Numbered from the stretch's first letter, positions 16,479 to 25,316 are shown. The stretch is 64,000 bases of DNA from a bacterium (GCA_035307765.1 DATGHU010000012.1:18040-82039), one strand, 5' to 3'. Numbers and translations are program-made. The notes: generated by a model from the sequence alone, not told the origin.

Positions 16479-17729
16479 CTAGCGCCGCCGCGCGAAGCGG
16501 CCGGGATCGAAGGCGGAAAGCGAGACGCTCGACCGGCCGGTCGTGACGAGCTCCGCCAGCGCGGATGCGGTCGCGGGAGCCAGGGTCACCCCGAGCATCC
16601 CGTGTCCCGTGGCGATGTAGAGTCCCTCCACGCCGGGGACGGAACCAATCACCGGCAGCCCGTCGGGAGTGAGGGGGCGCATCCCGGCCCACGCCACCTC
16701 CCGCTCGCCCCGCCCCCACCCCAGGAGATACCGGTCGGCCCCGCGGCGGATCGCCTCGATCCGACGCATGTCGAGCGCGGGATCCAGGCCGGAGAGCTCC
16801 ATCGTGCCGCCGAGGCGGAGCGCGCCGTCGAAGTTGCTCACGGCGATCCTCGCCTCGTCGAGGTAGAGGGGCCGCCTCACCGACGCGCTCGGGCGGGTGA
16901 GCGTAATGCTGTACCCCTTCCCGGCTTGGATCGGAAGGCGATACCCGACCCGGCTGGCGAGGACCCCCGACCACGCCCCCGCCGCGATGACGACGCGGTC
17001 GGCCTCGAGGACTCCCTCGGCGGTCTCCACCGCGGCGACGGCGCGGCCTCGGCGCCGCAGGCCGCTCACCTCGACTCCCGTTCGGATCTCGGCGCCGCCT
17101 TCGCGCACGCGCCGCAGGAGACCGGCGGTCAGCGTTTCCGGGCGAACGTGCCGCTCCCCCTCGGCCAGGATGCCCCCGACGACCGACGGACCGAGCAGCG
17201 GCTCGACCTCGCGGACCTCGCGGGCGGTGAGCCGAACCGGCTCCGCACAGCCGAACGCCCGCATCCGCTCCAGGTCTCTCGCGATATGATCCAGGGCGGA
17301 CCGCCCGAGGAAGGCGAGGAGGACCCCCTGGCGGTGCATCTCGATCTGCACCCCGTCCTTCTCCAGGGCGTCGTAGAGCTCCATCGTCCGGGCGTTGAGG
17401 GCGGCCACCGCTTCCAGCCCGGCGCGGTGGGCCGGCGCGGTGCAGTGCCGTCGGAAGTCCCACAGCCACCCCAGGAACTGGAGGTCCGCGCGCGGTCTGA
17501 TGTAGAGCGGGCTGTCCGCCTTCAGCAGCCACCGCAGCGACGTCCCGAGCAGGCCGGGCGCCGGCACCGGACCGGACAGGGCCGGGACGATCCATCCGGA
17601 ATTGCCGGATGAGCACCCGGCGCCCGGCTCGCCCCGGTCCAGAATGGTGACGCGCTCGCCGCGCCGCTGGAGCTCGTAGGCGCAGGCGAGGCCGATGACT
17701 CCGGCGCCGATGACGACGGTGCGGCTCAT
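16479..17729 (-). CDS. DadA-like FAD-dependent D-amino acid dehydrogenase/oxidase
   Basis: A 416-residue flavoprotein. The N-terminal dinucleotide-binding motif is VVIGAGVIGLACAYELQRRG, followed by the GCSSGNSGWIVP turn characteristic of DadA. A substrate-domain strand AGKGYSITL and the C-terminal WAGMRPLTPDGLPVIG and GHGMLGVTLAPATA complete the DAO fold. Members oxidise D-amino acids or secondary amines such as glycine or proline derivatives at the membrane or in the cytoplasm. The ATG at 17729 overlaps the stop of an upstream fumarylacetoacetate-hydrolase remnant (ATGA); a strong AAGGAGG lies 19 bases upstream, so a nearby GTG could be used instead. Confidence 0.9.
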   Translation of the reverse strand: MSRTVVIGAGVIGLACAYELQRRGERVTILDRGEPGAGCSSGNSGWIVPALSGPVPAPGLLGTSLRWLLKADSPLYIRPRADLQFLGWLWDFRRHCTAPAHRAGLEAVAALNARTMELYDALEKDGVQIEMHRQGVLLAFLGRSALDHIARDLERMRAFGCAEPVRLTAREVREVEPLLGPSVVGGILAEGERHVRPETLTAGLLRRVREGGAEIRTGVEVSGLRRRGRAVAAVETAEGVLEADRVVIAAGAWSGVLASRVGYRLPIQAGKGYSITLTRPSASVRRPLYLDEARIAVSNFDGALRLGGTMELSGLDPALDMRRIEAIRRGADRYLLGWGRGEREVAWAGMRPLTPDGLPVIGSVPGVEGLYIATGHGMLGVTLAPATASALAELVTTGRSSVSLSAFDPGRFARRR

Positions 17730-17992
17730 CCTTCCGGCGGTGGCCACGCCTCCTTCCGGCGCAGAGGTCCCGGGGGGCGCGACCGCCGGCGGCTCACCTC
17801 CACGGCACGATCGCCCCACGCATCGTGCGGGGCCGAGACCACCGCGTTTTGAAGAACGCCCACTTTTTCGATCTCAACTTCGACGGGATCCCCGGGCTCC
17901 AGCCAAAAAGGCCCGGGATCGGGCCTGCGCCCCACGGCGGCCCCGTTATCCCGAGTACGGGGCGGAACCGTCACCGTGGTCATCGCGCGCAC
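17726..17992 (-). pseudogene. C-terminal remnant of a fumarylacetoacetate hydrolase family protein
   Basis: An open frame of 88 codons includes FWLEPGDPVEVEIEKVGVLQ followed by NAVV, the C-terminal signature of FAH-family hydrolases/isomerases. These enzymes are normally 220-300 residues; here only the last 40 residues are recognisable and the metal-binding core (ExE...D) is absent. The sequence before it is not FAH-like. It ends in ATGA overlapping the DadA-like gene, so it may survive as a coupling leader. Confidence 0.5.
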
Positions 17993-18023
17993 CTCGGAAG
18001 CTCCTCGGCGACCGCCGCGGGGC

Positions 18024-18713
18024 TCAGCGGAACGTGATGAGATCGCTGCGGCTGAGCGTGACCTTCGCCTCGGCCAGCGGCAAATTCTTCGGATTGGCGA
18101 AGCCCGGAGCGTTCAGCATCTGGTACTGCGTGTAGAGCAGGGGAAACGGATCGGCGGAGATGCCGTCGGCCGCCACGACAACCGTATACCCGCGCAAGTT
18201 CGCGCCGAACGCGGTGTAGAGCACCGAGCCGTTCGCGGCGGTTCCGACGATGATGCAGGTCTTGATCCCCTTGGACTTCAGGATCTCGTCGAGCGTCGTC
18301 CCGTAAAATTTGTCGGCGCGCGTGGTGACCTTTAGGTCCCCCGCCGCCGGCGCGACCTCGGCCAAAATAGTCGACCCCGCCGTCGGCGTCTCCGAGTACA
18401 CGACGAGCGCGCCGGCGCCCCGCGCCTTCGCGAGCAACGCCGCAGCCGCCGGCAGCGTGGCCCGGCACGACGGCCGGGGGGCACAGACGATCGACGTGAG
18501 ATCGAGCACCAGGTAGGCCGTGGTCTTCGCATCGACCGCGACCGGCACGGGCTGCGGAAGCGCGGGCACCTCGACTTGGGCCGTCGCCCCCGGAACCACC
18601 GCCATCCCCAGGGCCACCAACGCGGGGACAGCGAGCCAGCGCGCCGCGGTTCCAATCGCCGTGCGGGGCCGGGGCGTCGAAAGGCGGGTGGGTGTCGGGC
18701 GTGCCGCGCCCAT
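18024..18713 (-). CDS. exported isochorismatase-like protein lacking the catalytic cysteine
   Basis: A 229-residue protein with a signal peptide or anchor (residues about 20-45, AARWLAVPALVALGMAVVPG) followed by the isochorismatase (cysteine hydrolase) fold. The catalytic Asp (AYLVLDLTSIV) and Lys (TTRADKFYGTTLDEIL) are present. In the nucleophile loop, where the family has TNxCV, this protein reads GTAANGSVLYTAFG, with Ser in place of Cys. Export is also unusual for the family. It may bind a ligand without hydrolysis or use serine. GGAGGG lies seven bases before the ATG. Confidence 0.82.
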   Translation of the reverse strand: MGAARPTPTRLSTPRPRTAIGTAARWLAVPALVALGMAVVPGATAQVEVPALPQPVPVAVDAKTTAYLVLDLTSIVCAPRPSCRATLPAAAALLAKARGAGALVVYSETPTAGSTILAEVAPAAGDLKVTTRADKFYGTTLDEILKSKGIKTCIIVGTAANGSVLYTAFGANLRGYTVVVAADGISADPFPLLYTQYQMLNAPGFANPKNLPLAEAKVTLSRSDLITFR

Positions 18714-19120
18714 TCATCTTCCCTCCATGATCCACAACGTCTGACGACGCCTTCGCCGAGTGAAAAGCCCTCCCCTTCAGCCGCGGGCCCGCGTCCACCG
18801 CCTCTCCGCGGGCGTCCGGGTGGACCAGCCACCACCGTGCCCGTTCCACCGGACGGACTGGCGAGATGAAGCGGACCTCTGGTGAGAGCGGTGGGGATCT
18901 TGCCCGGTGCGGTCTCTCTGGCGCAAGCCGCCTTTCCTCGGAAGAATCCCCGATTCTCGGCCCGGCCGCGCCGACGGCCGCCCAGGCAGGGTTGCATGAA
19001 CCTCGCGGCAAATGCGATAGCGACTTCTGGAGTGCCCCCACTCCGCCGCCGTCCACGCATCCCGCTGGCCCGCGGAGCGATCACCGCGGGGCATGCACTT
19101 GCTCGCCGGGAGGGTCGTCC
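18714..19120. other. intergenic region between divergent genes, no gene seen
   Basis: About 400 bases separate the isochorismatase-like start from the molybdopterin hydroxylase start. Open frames crossing it look like GC-bias artefacts. Divergent promoters are expected here; no clear boxes or repeats were found. Confidence 0.5.
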
Positions 19121-21541
19121 GTGCGTGAGCAGCCTGGGCGGGGGTACGTCGGCCGCAGCATTCCGCGCAGAGAAGATCAGCGGATGCTGAGAGGCCGCAC
19201 CTCGTTTGTCGCCGATGTCCGGCTTCCCGGCATGCTGAGCGCGGCCTTCCTCCGCAGCCCGCACGCCCACGCCCGGCTCGTCTCCGTGGATGTGGCGCCC
19301 GCGCTGCGGGTCCCGGGCGTCGTCGCCGCGTTCAGCGGCCGCGACCTGGCGGACGTGCTCCCGCCCCTCCCCGATCCCCAGGTGTCCTTCCCCGAGCGGT
19401 GGCGGCAGGGGGTCGTCCACCGCGTGAACATCCCCCAACCCCGGATCCTCGCCGTGGACAAGGTGCGCCACGTGGGGGAGGCCGTCGCCGTCGTCGTCGC
19501 GCTGGATCGTTATGCGGCGGAAGATGCCGTCGAGAAGATTGCCGTGGTGTTCGACCCCCAGCCGGCGGTGATCGATCCCGAGGACGCGCTCCTCCCCGAT
19601 GCGCCGCTCATCCACCAAACCCTCGGCACCAACCTGATGGGGGAGTTTCGCATCGAGAAGGGCGATGTGGACGGGGCGTTCCGCGACGCGCCGCAGGTGC
19701 TCCGCTCGCGCTTCACGCACCATCGCTACACCGCCGTGCCGATGGAGGGCCGCGGGGCGGTCTCCGCGTACGACGCGCGGACAGGCACCCTGACGACGTG
19801 GTGCTCCACCCAGATGGTCCACGCCGTCCGCCGGGCGACCTCGGCACTGCTGGGCATGCCCGAGGCACGGGTCCGCTGCATCGCCCCGGATGTCGGCGGC
19901 GGGTTCGGCGCAAAAGGAATGGTCTACCCCGAGGACGTCCTGGTCGCCTACCTGACGCGGACCCTCGGCCGCTCGGTGCAGTGGCTGGAGGACCGCCGCG
20001 AGCATTTCGTCAGCACGATCCACGCCCGAGACCAGATCCACGACGCGGAAGTGGCCTTCGAGCGCGACGGCCGCATTCTCGCCGTCCGCGACCGGATGAT
20101 CCAGGATGCCGGCGCCTGGAATCCGCTGGGACTCGTCACCGCGTACAACACCGCGGCGCATCTGCTGGGACCGTACGCGGTGCCCCACTACCGCCTCGAG
20201 GCCAAGGTCGCCGCCACGAACAAGGTGGCCAACGCCCCCTACCGGGGAGCCGGCCGGCCCGAAGGCGTGTTCGTGATGGAGCGGTTGGTCGACCTGATCG
20301 CCCATCACCTCGGCCGCGATCCCGCCGAGATCAGGGCGCGCAACATGATCCCGCCCGAGGCGATGCCGTACGCGGTGGGCATCCCGTACCGGGACGGCTC
20401 GCCGGTCGTGTACGACAGCGGAGACTTCCCGCGGGCTCTCCAGCTCGCCCTCGACGCCCTGGGCGGCCTCGACGACATCCGCCGCCGCCAGCGCGAGGCG
20501 CGGCGGGAGCGCCGGTATCTTGGGCTCGGGCTGGCCTGTTATACGGAGGGGACCGGAGTCGGCCCCTTCGAAGGGGCAACCGTGCGGGTCGATTCGACCG
20601 GGGCGATCTCGGTGGCGAGCGGAACCTGCTCGCAGGGGCAAGGGCACGAGACCGCGTTTGCCCAGGTCGCGGCCGACCTCTGGCGGGTCCCTCTCGACGG
20701 CGTCGTGATCACGACCGGTGACACCGCCGCGATCCCGGCCGGCCTCGGCACCATCGCCAGCCGCAGTGCCGTCGTCGTCTCGGCGGCGATCCACGAGGCC
20801 AGCCGGCGCGTTCAACAGAAAGCCTTCGAACTCGCCGCTCAGGCGCTCGAGTGCGCCCCGGAGGACCTGGAGCTCCGAGAGGGGCGGGTGGGCGTGCGGG
20901 GGGTGCCGGGTCGATCGCTCACGCTCGCCCAGCTGGCCCGAGCCGCCCATCCGGGCTGGGACCACCGCCGGCCCCAGGGGATGGAGCCGCTGCTCGAGGC
21001 GACGTCGTACTATGAGCCGCCGACGGTGACCTGGGCGTACGCGGCGCACGCGGCGATGGTGGAGGTTCACCCCGAAACCGGAGAGATCACGATCCATCGA
21101 TACGTGGTCGCCCACGACGCGGGCACGGTGATCAATCCGCGCATTGCCGAAGGGCAGATCCACGGAGGCGTCGCCCAGGGGCTCGGCGCGGCCACGCTGG
21201 AGGAACTGGTCTACGACGAGGGAGGCCAGCTGCTCACGACCACGCTGATGGACTACGTCCTGCCGTCGGCGGTGGAGGTGCCCACGATGGAGGTCATCCA
21301 CCTGGAACATCCCTCGCCGCTCAACCCCCTCGGCGTCAAAGGCCTCGGGGAAGGCGGGGCGATCGCCCCTCCCGCCGCGATCGCCAATGCCGTCTCCGAT
21401 GCCCTGCGCCCGTTCGGGATCGAGTGCAACCGCCTGCCGATCCGCCCGGACCGGATCGTCGACGCGCTCAGGTCGGCACCGAGCGGGGCACCGAACCCGC
21501 CGGACGGCGGGGAGACGTTGTCCCGATCATCCGGGACGTGA
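19121..21541 (+). CDS. molybdopterin-dependent hydroxylase large subunit (xanthine dehydrogenase/CoxL family)
   Basis: An 806-residue catalytic subunit of the xanthine oxidase family. It begins GYVGRSIPRREDQRMLRGRT, and has LRSPHAHARLVSVDVA, the molybdopterin loops APDVGGGFGAKG and NAPYRGAGRPEG, and SQGQGHETAFAQ. The C-terminal GVKGLGEGGAIAPPAAIANA holds the active-site Glu (GEGG). The loop that in CO dehydrogenase carries the copper-binding AYxCSFR is not present, so a carbon-monoxide role is unlikely; the substrate is probably an aldehyde or N-heterocycle. The GTG start has GGGAGG seven bases upstream. The FAD and [2Fe-2S] subunits are missing on both sides. Confidence 0.93.
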   Translation: MREQPGRGYVGRSIPRREDQRMLRGRTSFVADVRLPGMLSAAFLRSPHAHARLVSVDVAPALRVPGVVAAFSGRDLADVLPPLPDPQVSFPERWRQGVVHRVNIPQPRILAVDKVRHVGEAVAVVVALDRYAAEDAVEKIAVVFDPQPAVIDPEDALLPDAPLIHQTLGTNLMGEFRIEKGDVDGAFRDAPQVLRSRFTHHRYTAVPMEGRGAVSAYDARTGTLTTWCSTQMVHAVRRATSALLGMPEARVRCIAPDVGGGFGAKGMVYPEDVLVAYLTRTLGRSVQWLEDRREHFVSTIHARDQIHDAEVAFERDGRILAVRDRMIQDAGAWNPLGLVTAYNTAAHLLGPYAVPHYRLEAKVAATNKVANAPYRGAGRPEGVFVMERLVDLIAHHLGRDPAEIRARNMIPPEAMPYAVGIPYRDGSPVVYDSGDFPRALQLALDALGGLDDIRRRQREARRERRYLGLGLACYTEGTGVGPFEGATVRVDSTGAISVASGTCSQGQGHETAFAQVAADLWRVPLDGVVITTGDTAAIPAGLGTIASRSAVVVSAAIHEASRRVQQKAFELAAQALECAPEDLELREGRVGVRGVPGRSLTLAQLARAAHPGWDHRRPQGMEPLLEATSYYEPPTVTWAYAAHAAMVEVHPETGEITIHRYVVAHDAGTVINPRIAEGQIHGGVAQGLGAATLEELVYDEGGQLLTTTLMDYVLPSAVEVPTMEVIHLEHPSPLNPLGVKGLGEGGAIAPPAAIANAVSDALRPFGIECNRLPIRPDRIVDALRSAPSGAPNPPDGGETLSRSSGT

Positions 21542-21553
21542 AAAGGAGGATCC

Positions 21554-22558
21554 ATGGCCAGGGTCGGGATGGCGCTGGGGTACGGCAAGTTCACGAACAG
21601 CCGGGAGACGGCGGACTTGATGCGCCGCGCCGAGGAGCGCGGGTTCGAGATGGGCTTCTTCTCGGAGACGATCGAGTTGATGCGCGATTCGGTCACCGTG
21701 CTGGCGGCGATCGGGCTGGCCACCAGCCGGCTCACCCTGGGGACCACGCAGATCGTCCGCCTCCGCAGCCCGGTCGTCATGGCCCAAACCCTGGCCAGCC
21801 TCGACGAGCTCACGGGCGGGCGGATGACGCTCGCGCCCGGAGCGTGCACCGGCAGCCACGCCAGGGCGCATTCCCTGGAGCCTTTGGACCCGGCGCTCAC
21901 GCTCAAGGAATGGATCGAAAGCATCCGGCTCATCCTCACCGGAAAGAAGGTCTCCTACGATGGCACGGTCGTGAAGTTGAAGGACGTCGGGCTGGGATGG
22001 ACGCCGGCCCGCACGACCGTGCCCCTGTACGTGCCCGCGACGAGCCGGACGGGACTGCGCCTGGCGGGAGAGCTGGGCGACGGGGTGGTGCTCAACGCGG
22101 TGTGCTCCCCCGAGTACACGGTCAACGCCCTGAAGATCATCCGGGAGGCGGCCGCGGCGGCGGGCAGGGATTGGGCGGGGTTCGAGGTGGCCCAGATCAT
22201 CAACTGCTCCGTGGAGGACGACCACAAAAAGGCGTTCGACGCGATCCGGTGGGAGGTGGCGACGAAGTTTGATCCGGCGCAGATCTCCTTCATCGCCGGC
22301 CCGAAGATGCGCGTGGGCGAGCCCTACATCCGCAAAGAAGACATCCCGAAGTTCGAAGAAGCGCACGCCAAAGGGGGGATCGAGGGCCTGATTCGGGCGG
22401 TCCCGGACTCGTACGTGGCGGGGATGACGGCCAGCGGCACCCCGGATGAGGTGCGAGCCCGGGTGCAGCAGTACCGCGACGCCGGGGTGAGCCTGCCTCT
22501 GCTTCGCCCGGCGGCCGCCCACCAGACCCAGCGGCTGCTGGACCTCTTCGCCCGGTAA
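21554..22558 (+). CDS. LLM class flavin-dependent oxidoreductase
   Basis: A 334-residue luciferase-like monooxygenase/F420-type oxidoreductase. Family features are the opening barrel strand MARVGMALGYGKFTNSRETA, GLATSRLTLGTTQIVRLRSP, DELTGGRMTLAPGACTGS and a C-terminal SGTPDEVRARVQQYRDAG. It should bind reduced FMN or F420 and oxidise or reduce a small organic substrate. AAAAGGAGG lies six bases before the ATG. It starts 12 bases after the molybdopterin hydroxylase and is probably co-transcribed with it, suggesting a joint oxidative pathway. A second, unrelated LLM gene is at 29591. Confidence 0.9.
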   Translation: MARVGMALGYGKFTNSRETADLMRRAEERGFEMGFFSETIELMRDSVTVLAAIGLATSRLTLGTTQIVRLRSPVVMAQTLASLDELTGGRMTLAPGACTGSHARAHSLEPLDPALTLKEWIESIRLILTGKKVSYDGTVVKLKDVGLGWTPARTTVPLYVPATSRTGLRLAGELGDGVVLNAVCSPEYTVNALKIIREAAAAAGRDWAGFEVAQIINCSVEDDHKKAFDAIRWEVATKFDPAQISFIAGPKMRVGEPYIRKEDIPKFEEAHAKGGIEGLIRAVPDSYVAGMTASGTPDEVRARVQQYRDAGVSLPLLRPAAAHQTQRLLDLFAR

Positions 22559-22582
22559 CGGCACAAAGGGGCTGACCCGGCC

Positions 22583-22606
22583 GGGCCGTTCCCGCAGGGA
22601 CGGCCC
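22583..22606. terminator. stem-loop between convergent operons
   Basis: GGGCCGTTCCC and GGGACGGCCC pair around a three-base loop with one bulged T. It lies 25 bases after the LLM gene and 16 bases after the end of the convergent permease gene, so it could stop both transcripts. Confidence 0.55.
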
Positions 22607-22621
22607 CCGCGCCGCCGTCCG

Positions 22622-23509
22622 CTACCGCGACCGGGGGTCGAGCACCTCGCGCAATCCCTCCCCCAGCGTGTTGAACCCGAGGACCGAGAGAAATATGGTG
22701 AGGCCGGGGACGGTGGCGACGTGCGACGCGACCGTGATGAACCCGCGCCCGTCGGCGAGCATCGTGCCCCAATCCGGCGTGGGCGGCTGCGCGCCGAGCC
22801 CGAGAAAGCTCAGCCCGGCGGTCTCCGTGATCATCCAGCCGATGTTGAGCGAAACGAAGACGAGCATGGCGGCGACGACGTTCGGCAGGAGATGGCGGAT
22901 GATGATCCGGGTGTGCGTGGCGCCGGCGGCCCGGGCGGATTCGACGAACTCCGTCGAACGGAGCAGGAGGATCGCGCCGCGCATCCCCCGCGCGTAGAAC
23001 GGTACGTTGGACACGGTGACGGCCAGCATGGCGTGGGTGAGGCCGGGGCCGAGGGCGGCGACGATCGCGATCGCGAGGAGAATCTCCGGGAAGCCCATCA
23101 GGATGTCGATGCCGCGCATGAGCAGGTTGTCGAGGCGGCCGCCGTAGTACGCGGCAAGAATGCCCAGCGCCGACCCGAGGCTGAGGGCGAGGAAGGCGGC
23201 GGAGACGCCGATCGTCAAGGAGGTCCGCGTCCCCCAGAGAAGGCGGCTCAGGATGTCCCGACCGAGCTGGTCCGATCCGAGCAGGTAACCCGATGTCAGC
23301 GGGGCCGCCAACCGGTGGCCGAGGTGGGGGATGGTGGGGGGATCGAGGGGGAGGACCGGCGCCAGCACCCCGAGGCCCGCGATGACGGCGACGATGATCG
23401 CCCCTCCCATCGCGGACCGGTTGCGCCGAACGCGGGCAAGGACCCCGGCGGCGGGCCGGCGGGTGGTGCGCACGGGGAATTCGGCGGACGAGGCGACCTG
23501 TTCGGCCAT
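22622..23509 (-). CDS. dipeptide/oligopeptide-type ABC permease (DppC-like)
   Basis: A 295-residue inner-membrane permease: N-terminal helix, then LLGSDQLGRDILSRLLWGTR, further helices, the ATPase-contact loop EFVESARAAGATHTRIIIRH, LSFLGLGAQPPTPDWGTML and the end LGEGLREVLDPRSR. Last gene of the operon gntR-dppB-dppC; its ATG overlaps the preceding stop by one base (TGATG). It belongs with the divergent binding-protein gene at 25377. Confidence 0.93.
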   Translation of the reverse strand: MAEQVASSAEFPVRTTRRPAAGVLARVRRNRSAMGGAIIVAVIAGLGVLAPVLPLDPPTIPHLGHRLAAPLTSGYLLGSDQLGRDILSRLLWGTRTSLTIGVSAAFLALSLGSALGILAAYYGGRLDNLLMRGIDILMGFPEILLAIAIVAALGPGLTHAMLAVTVSNVPFYARGMRGAILLLRSTEFVESARAAGATHTRIIIRHLLPNVVAAMLVFVSLNIGWMITETAGLSFLGLGAQPPTPDWGTMLADGRGFITVASHVATVPGLTIFLSVLGFNTLGEGLREVLDPRSR

Positions 23510-24459
23510 CACTCAAACCGGATCCGAGGGTCGAGGTACGCGTAGAAGAGGTCGGTGACGAGGTTGATGATCACATAGGTCGTCGCCACGAGGAGCACCG
23601 CGCCCTGGACGAGCGGGAAGTCTCGGGTGAGAATCGCGTTCACGAGCATCAGCCCCACCCCCGGCCAGTCGAAGACGGTTTCCACGTACACCGCACCCGC
23701 CAGGAGAAATCCCATCTCCAGCCCCACGACGGTGACGATGCCGACGAGCGTATTGCGGAAGGCGTGCCTCATCGTGACCGCCGCCTCCCCCAGCCCTTTT
23801 GCCCGCGCCGTGCGCACGTAGTCGCCGCGGAGGGCCTCGATCATGCCGGTCCGGGCCACGCGCGTGATGATCGCCAGGGGCAGCGCGCCGAGCGTGAACG
23901 CGGGGAGGATGAGGTGCGTCAGCACATCCCCCACCGTCGCCGCCCCCGACGGTGAGGACATCCCCGTTCCCGGGAGCCAGCCCAACCGCAGCGAGAAGAG
24001 GATGATCAGGATCATGCCGAGCCAGAAGGGGGGGATGCTCGCCCCGCCCACGGTCACGATCATGGAGAGGCGGTCCACCAGCTGCCCCGGGCGCCTCGCG
24101 GCGAGGACGCCCAGGGCGATGCCGGGCCCGAACGCCACGATGACGGCGCCCGCGGCCAGGATGATCGTCCCCCGGAAGCGCAGGAGGAGCTCTCCGAGAA
24201 CCGGCCGGTGCAGCGTGATCGATCGTCCCAGATCCCCCTGCGCCACGTGCGCGAGCCAGAGCACGTACTGGGTCGCGAGCGGCCGGTCCAACCCCAGCTC
24301 TCGGTGCAGCCGGGCCAGCTCCTGAGGGGTGGCGATCGGGCCGAGGAGGATTTGCGCGGGATCGCCGGGGGTGAGGTGGAGCAGAGCAAACGTGAACACC
24401 GAGATCCCGATCAGGACGACGGCGACCCAGGCGGACCGCTGAACGATGTACCGCGACAT
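23509..24459 (-). CDS. dipeptide/oligopeptide-type ABC permease (DppB-like)
   Basis: A 316-residue permease with ALLHLTPGDPAQILLGPIAT, GDLGRSITLHRPV, PPFWLGMILIILFSLRLGWL, the loop DYVRTARAKGLGEAAVTMRH and VYVETVFDWPGVGLMLVNA. It starts three bases after the GntR gene on the same strand and overlaps dppC downstream, so all three are one transcript. Confidence 0.93.
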   Translation of the reverse strand: MSRYIVQRSAWVAVVLIGISVFTFALLHLTPGDPAQILLGPIATPQELARLHRELGLDRPLATQYVLWLAHVAQGDLGRSITLHRPVLGELLLRFRGTIILAAGAVIVAFGPGIALGVLAARRPGQLVDRLSMIVTVGGASIPPFWLGMILIILFSLRLGWLPGTGMSSPSGAATVGDVLTHLILPAFTLGALPLAIITRVARTGMIEALRGDYVRTARAKGLGEAAVTMRHAFRNTLVGIVTVVGLEMGFLLAGAVYVETVFDWPGVGLMLVNAILTRDFPLVQGAVLLVATTYVIINLVTDLFYAYLDPRIRFE

Positions 24460-24462
24460 CCG

Positions 24463-25263
24463 CTACCCCCGTCGACGTTGGGACGATGCCCGGCTCGGCC
24501 GCACCGCCAGGATGCCGCGGGCCCGGGGCACCACGCGCCCGGCCGTCCCTGGCCCTAGCGCGAGGCGTTCGACCGTCAGGAGGTGCGCCCGCATCAACTG
24601 CTCCGCCGCGCGGGGATCGCGCCGCTGGATCGCACGGAGGATCCGCCGGTGCTCCTGGATCGCCCGTTGGGGCCCTCCCGGCACGCGCGCGGACGCCTCG
24701 CGGCTGGGCATCAGCGCGTCGGTGATCACCTCGACCATCTTCAGGAGGAGAGGATTTTTCGCCGCTTCCGCGATGGTGGTGTGAAACTGTGCGTCACCGC
24801 GCAGCCCCAGCTCCGGGGTCGGGATGCCGCGGGCCTGGCCCTCGAGGGCCGCGGCGAGCGCTCGAAGGTCCGCCCGCGTAGCGCGCTGCGCGGCGAGCGC
24901 CGCGGCGCGCGGTTCAACGATCAAGCGAACCTCCATCTGCGCCCGGGTGAGATCGCGGCCGCCGGTCAACGCGGCGGCGACCGCCAAGACCCCTCCGCGT
25001 GCCGTCCGGGCGGCGAAGACTCCCCCGCCGGAGCGGATCTGGATGAGGCCCATGGCGTGGAGGACCGCGAGCGCCTGCCGGACCGAAACCCGGCTGACCC
25101 CGAACCGTCCGACGAGCTCGCGCTCGGAGGGCAGTCGGTCGCCGGGCCGCAGCGGACCGTGCAAGATGAGCTCCTGGAGCTGCGCGACGATCGCCTCGTA
25201 GACGCGCGCCCGCTCGATCGGTCGGAGCTCGACTGGACGATGCGAGGATCGACGCGTTGACAC
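24463..25263 (-). CDS. FadR-type GntR family regulator
   Basis: A 266-residue repressor. The N-terminal winged helix (LRPGDRLPSERELVGRFGVS then RVSVRQALAVLHAMGL) binds DNA; the C-terminal FCD domain has the ligand/metal helices AQMEVRLIVEPRAAALAAQR and DAQFHTTIAEAAKNPLLLKM and a final EHRRILRAIQRRDPRAAEQL. It heads the permease operon and is divergent from the binding-protein gene; a 21-bp near-palindrome at the start site of that gene is a likely operator. The GTG start at 25263 overlaps the -35 box of the divergent promoter. The effector is probably the transported solute or a carboxylate derived from it. Confidence 0.92.
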   Translation of the reverse strand: MSTRRSSHRPVELRPIERARVYEAIVAQLQELILHGPLRPGDRLPSERELVGRFGVSRVSVRQALAVLHAMGLIQIRSGGGVFAARTARGGVLAVAAALTGGRDLTRAQMEVRLIVEPRAAALAAQRATRADLRALAAALEGQARGIPTPELGLRGDAQFHTTIAEAAKNPLLLKMVEVITDALMPSREASARVPGGPQRAIQEHRRILRAIQRRDPRAAEQLMRAHLLTVERLALGPGTAGRVVPRARGILAVRPSRASSQRRRG

Positions 25264-25286
25264 CGGTTCCTCAGGTTCCGTATAAT
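25257..25286 (+). promoter_or_regulatory. perfect-consensus promoter for the binding-protein gene
   Basis: TTGACA (25257-25262), 18 bases, TATAAT (25281-25286). The predicted start is near 25293, at the edge of the operator at 25296-25316. The -35 box overlaps the first codons of the divergent GntR gene. Confidence 0.75.
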
Positions 25287-25295
25287 CGGTTGTGG

Positions 25296-25316
25296 ACTAC
25301 TGGACAGTCCAGTGGT
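25296..25316. promoter_or_regulatory. GntR-type operator
   Basis: ACTACTGGAC-A-GTCCAGTGGT: the two ten-base arms match at nine positions when one is reverse-complemented, with the perfect inner part CTGGAC-A-GTCCAG. Its length and odd-base centre suit FadR-subfamily regulators. It covers about +3 to +23 of the binding-protein transcript, so binding would repress. Confidence 0.6.

Noticed and set aside
18332..21310. Minus-strand open frame of 992 codons
   Set aside because: It mirrors the molybdopterin hydroxylase gene, has Arg/His-rich shadow composition and no recognisable domain.
19121..21541. CO dehydrogenase large subunit (coxL)
   Set aside because: The copper-binding active-site loop of true form I CoxL (AYxCSFR) is not present; the general hydroxylase family is all that can be claimed.
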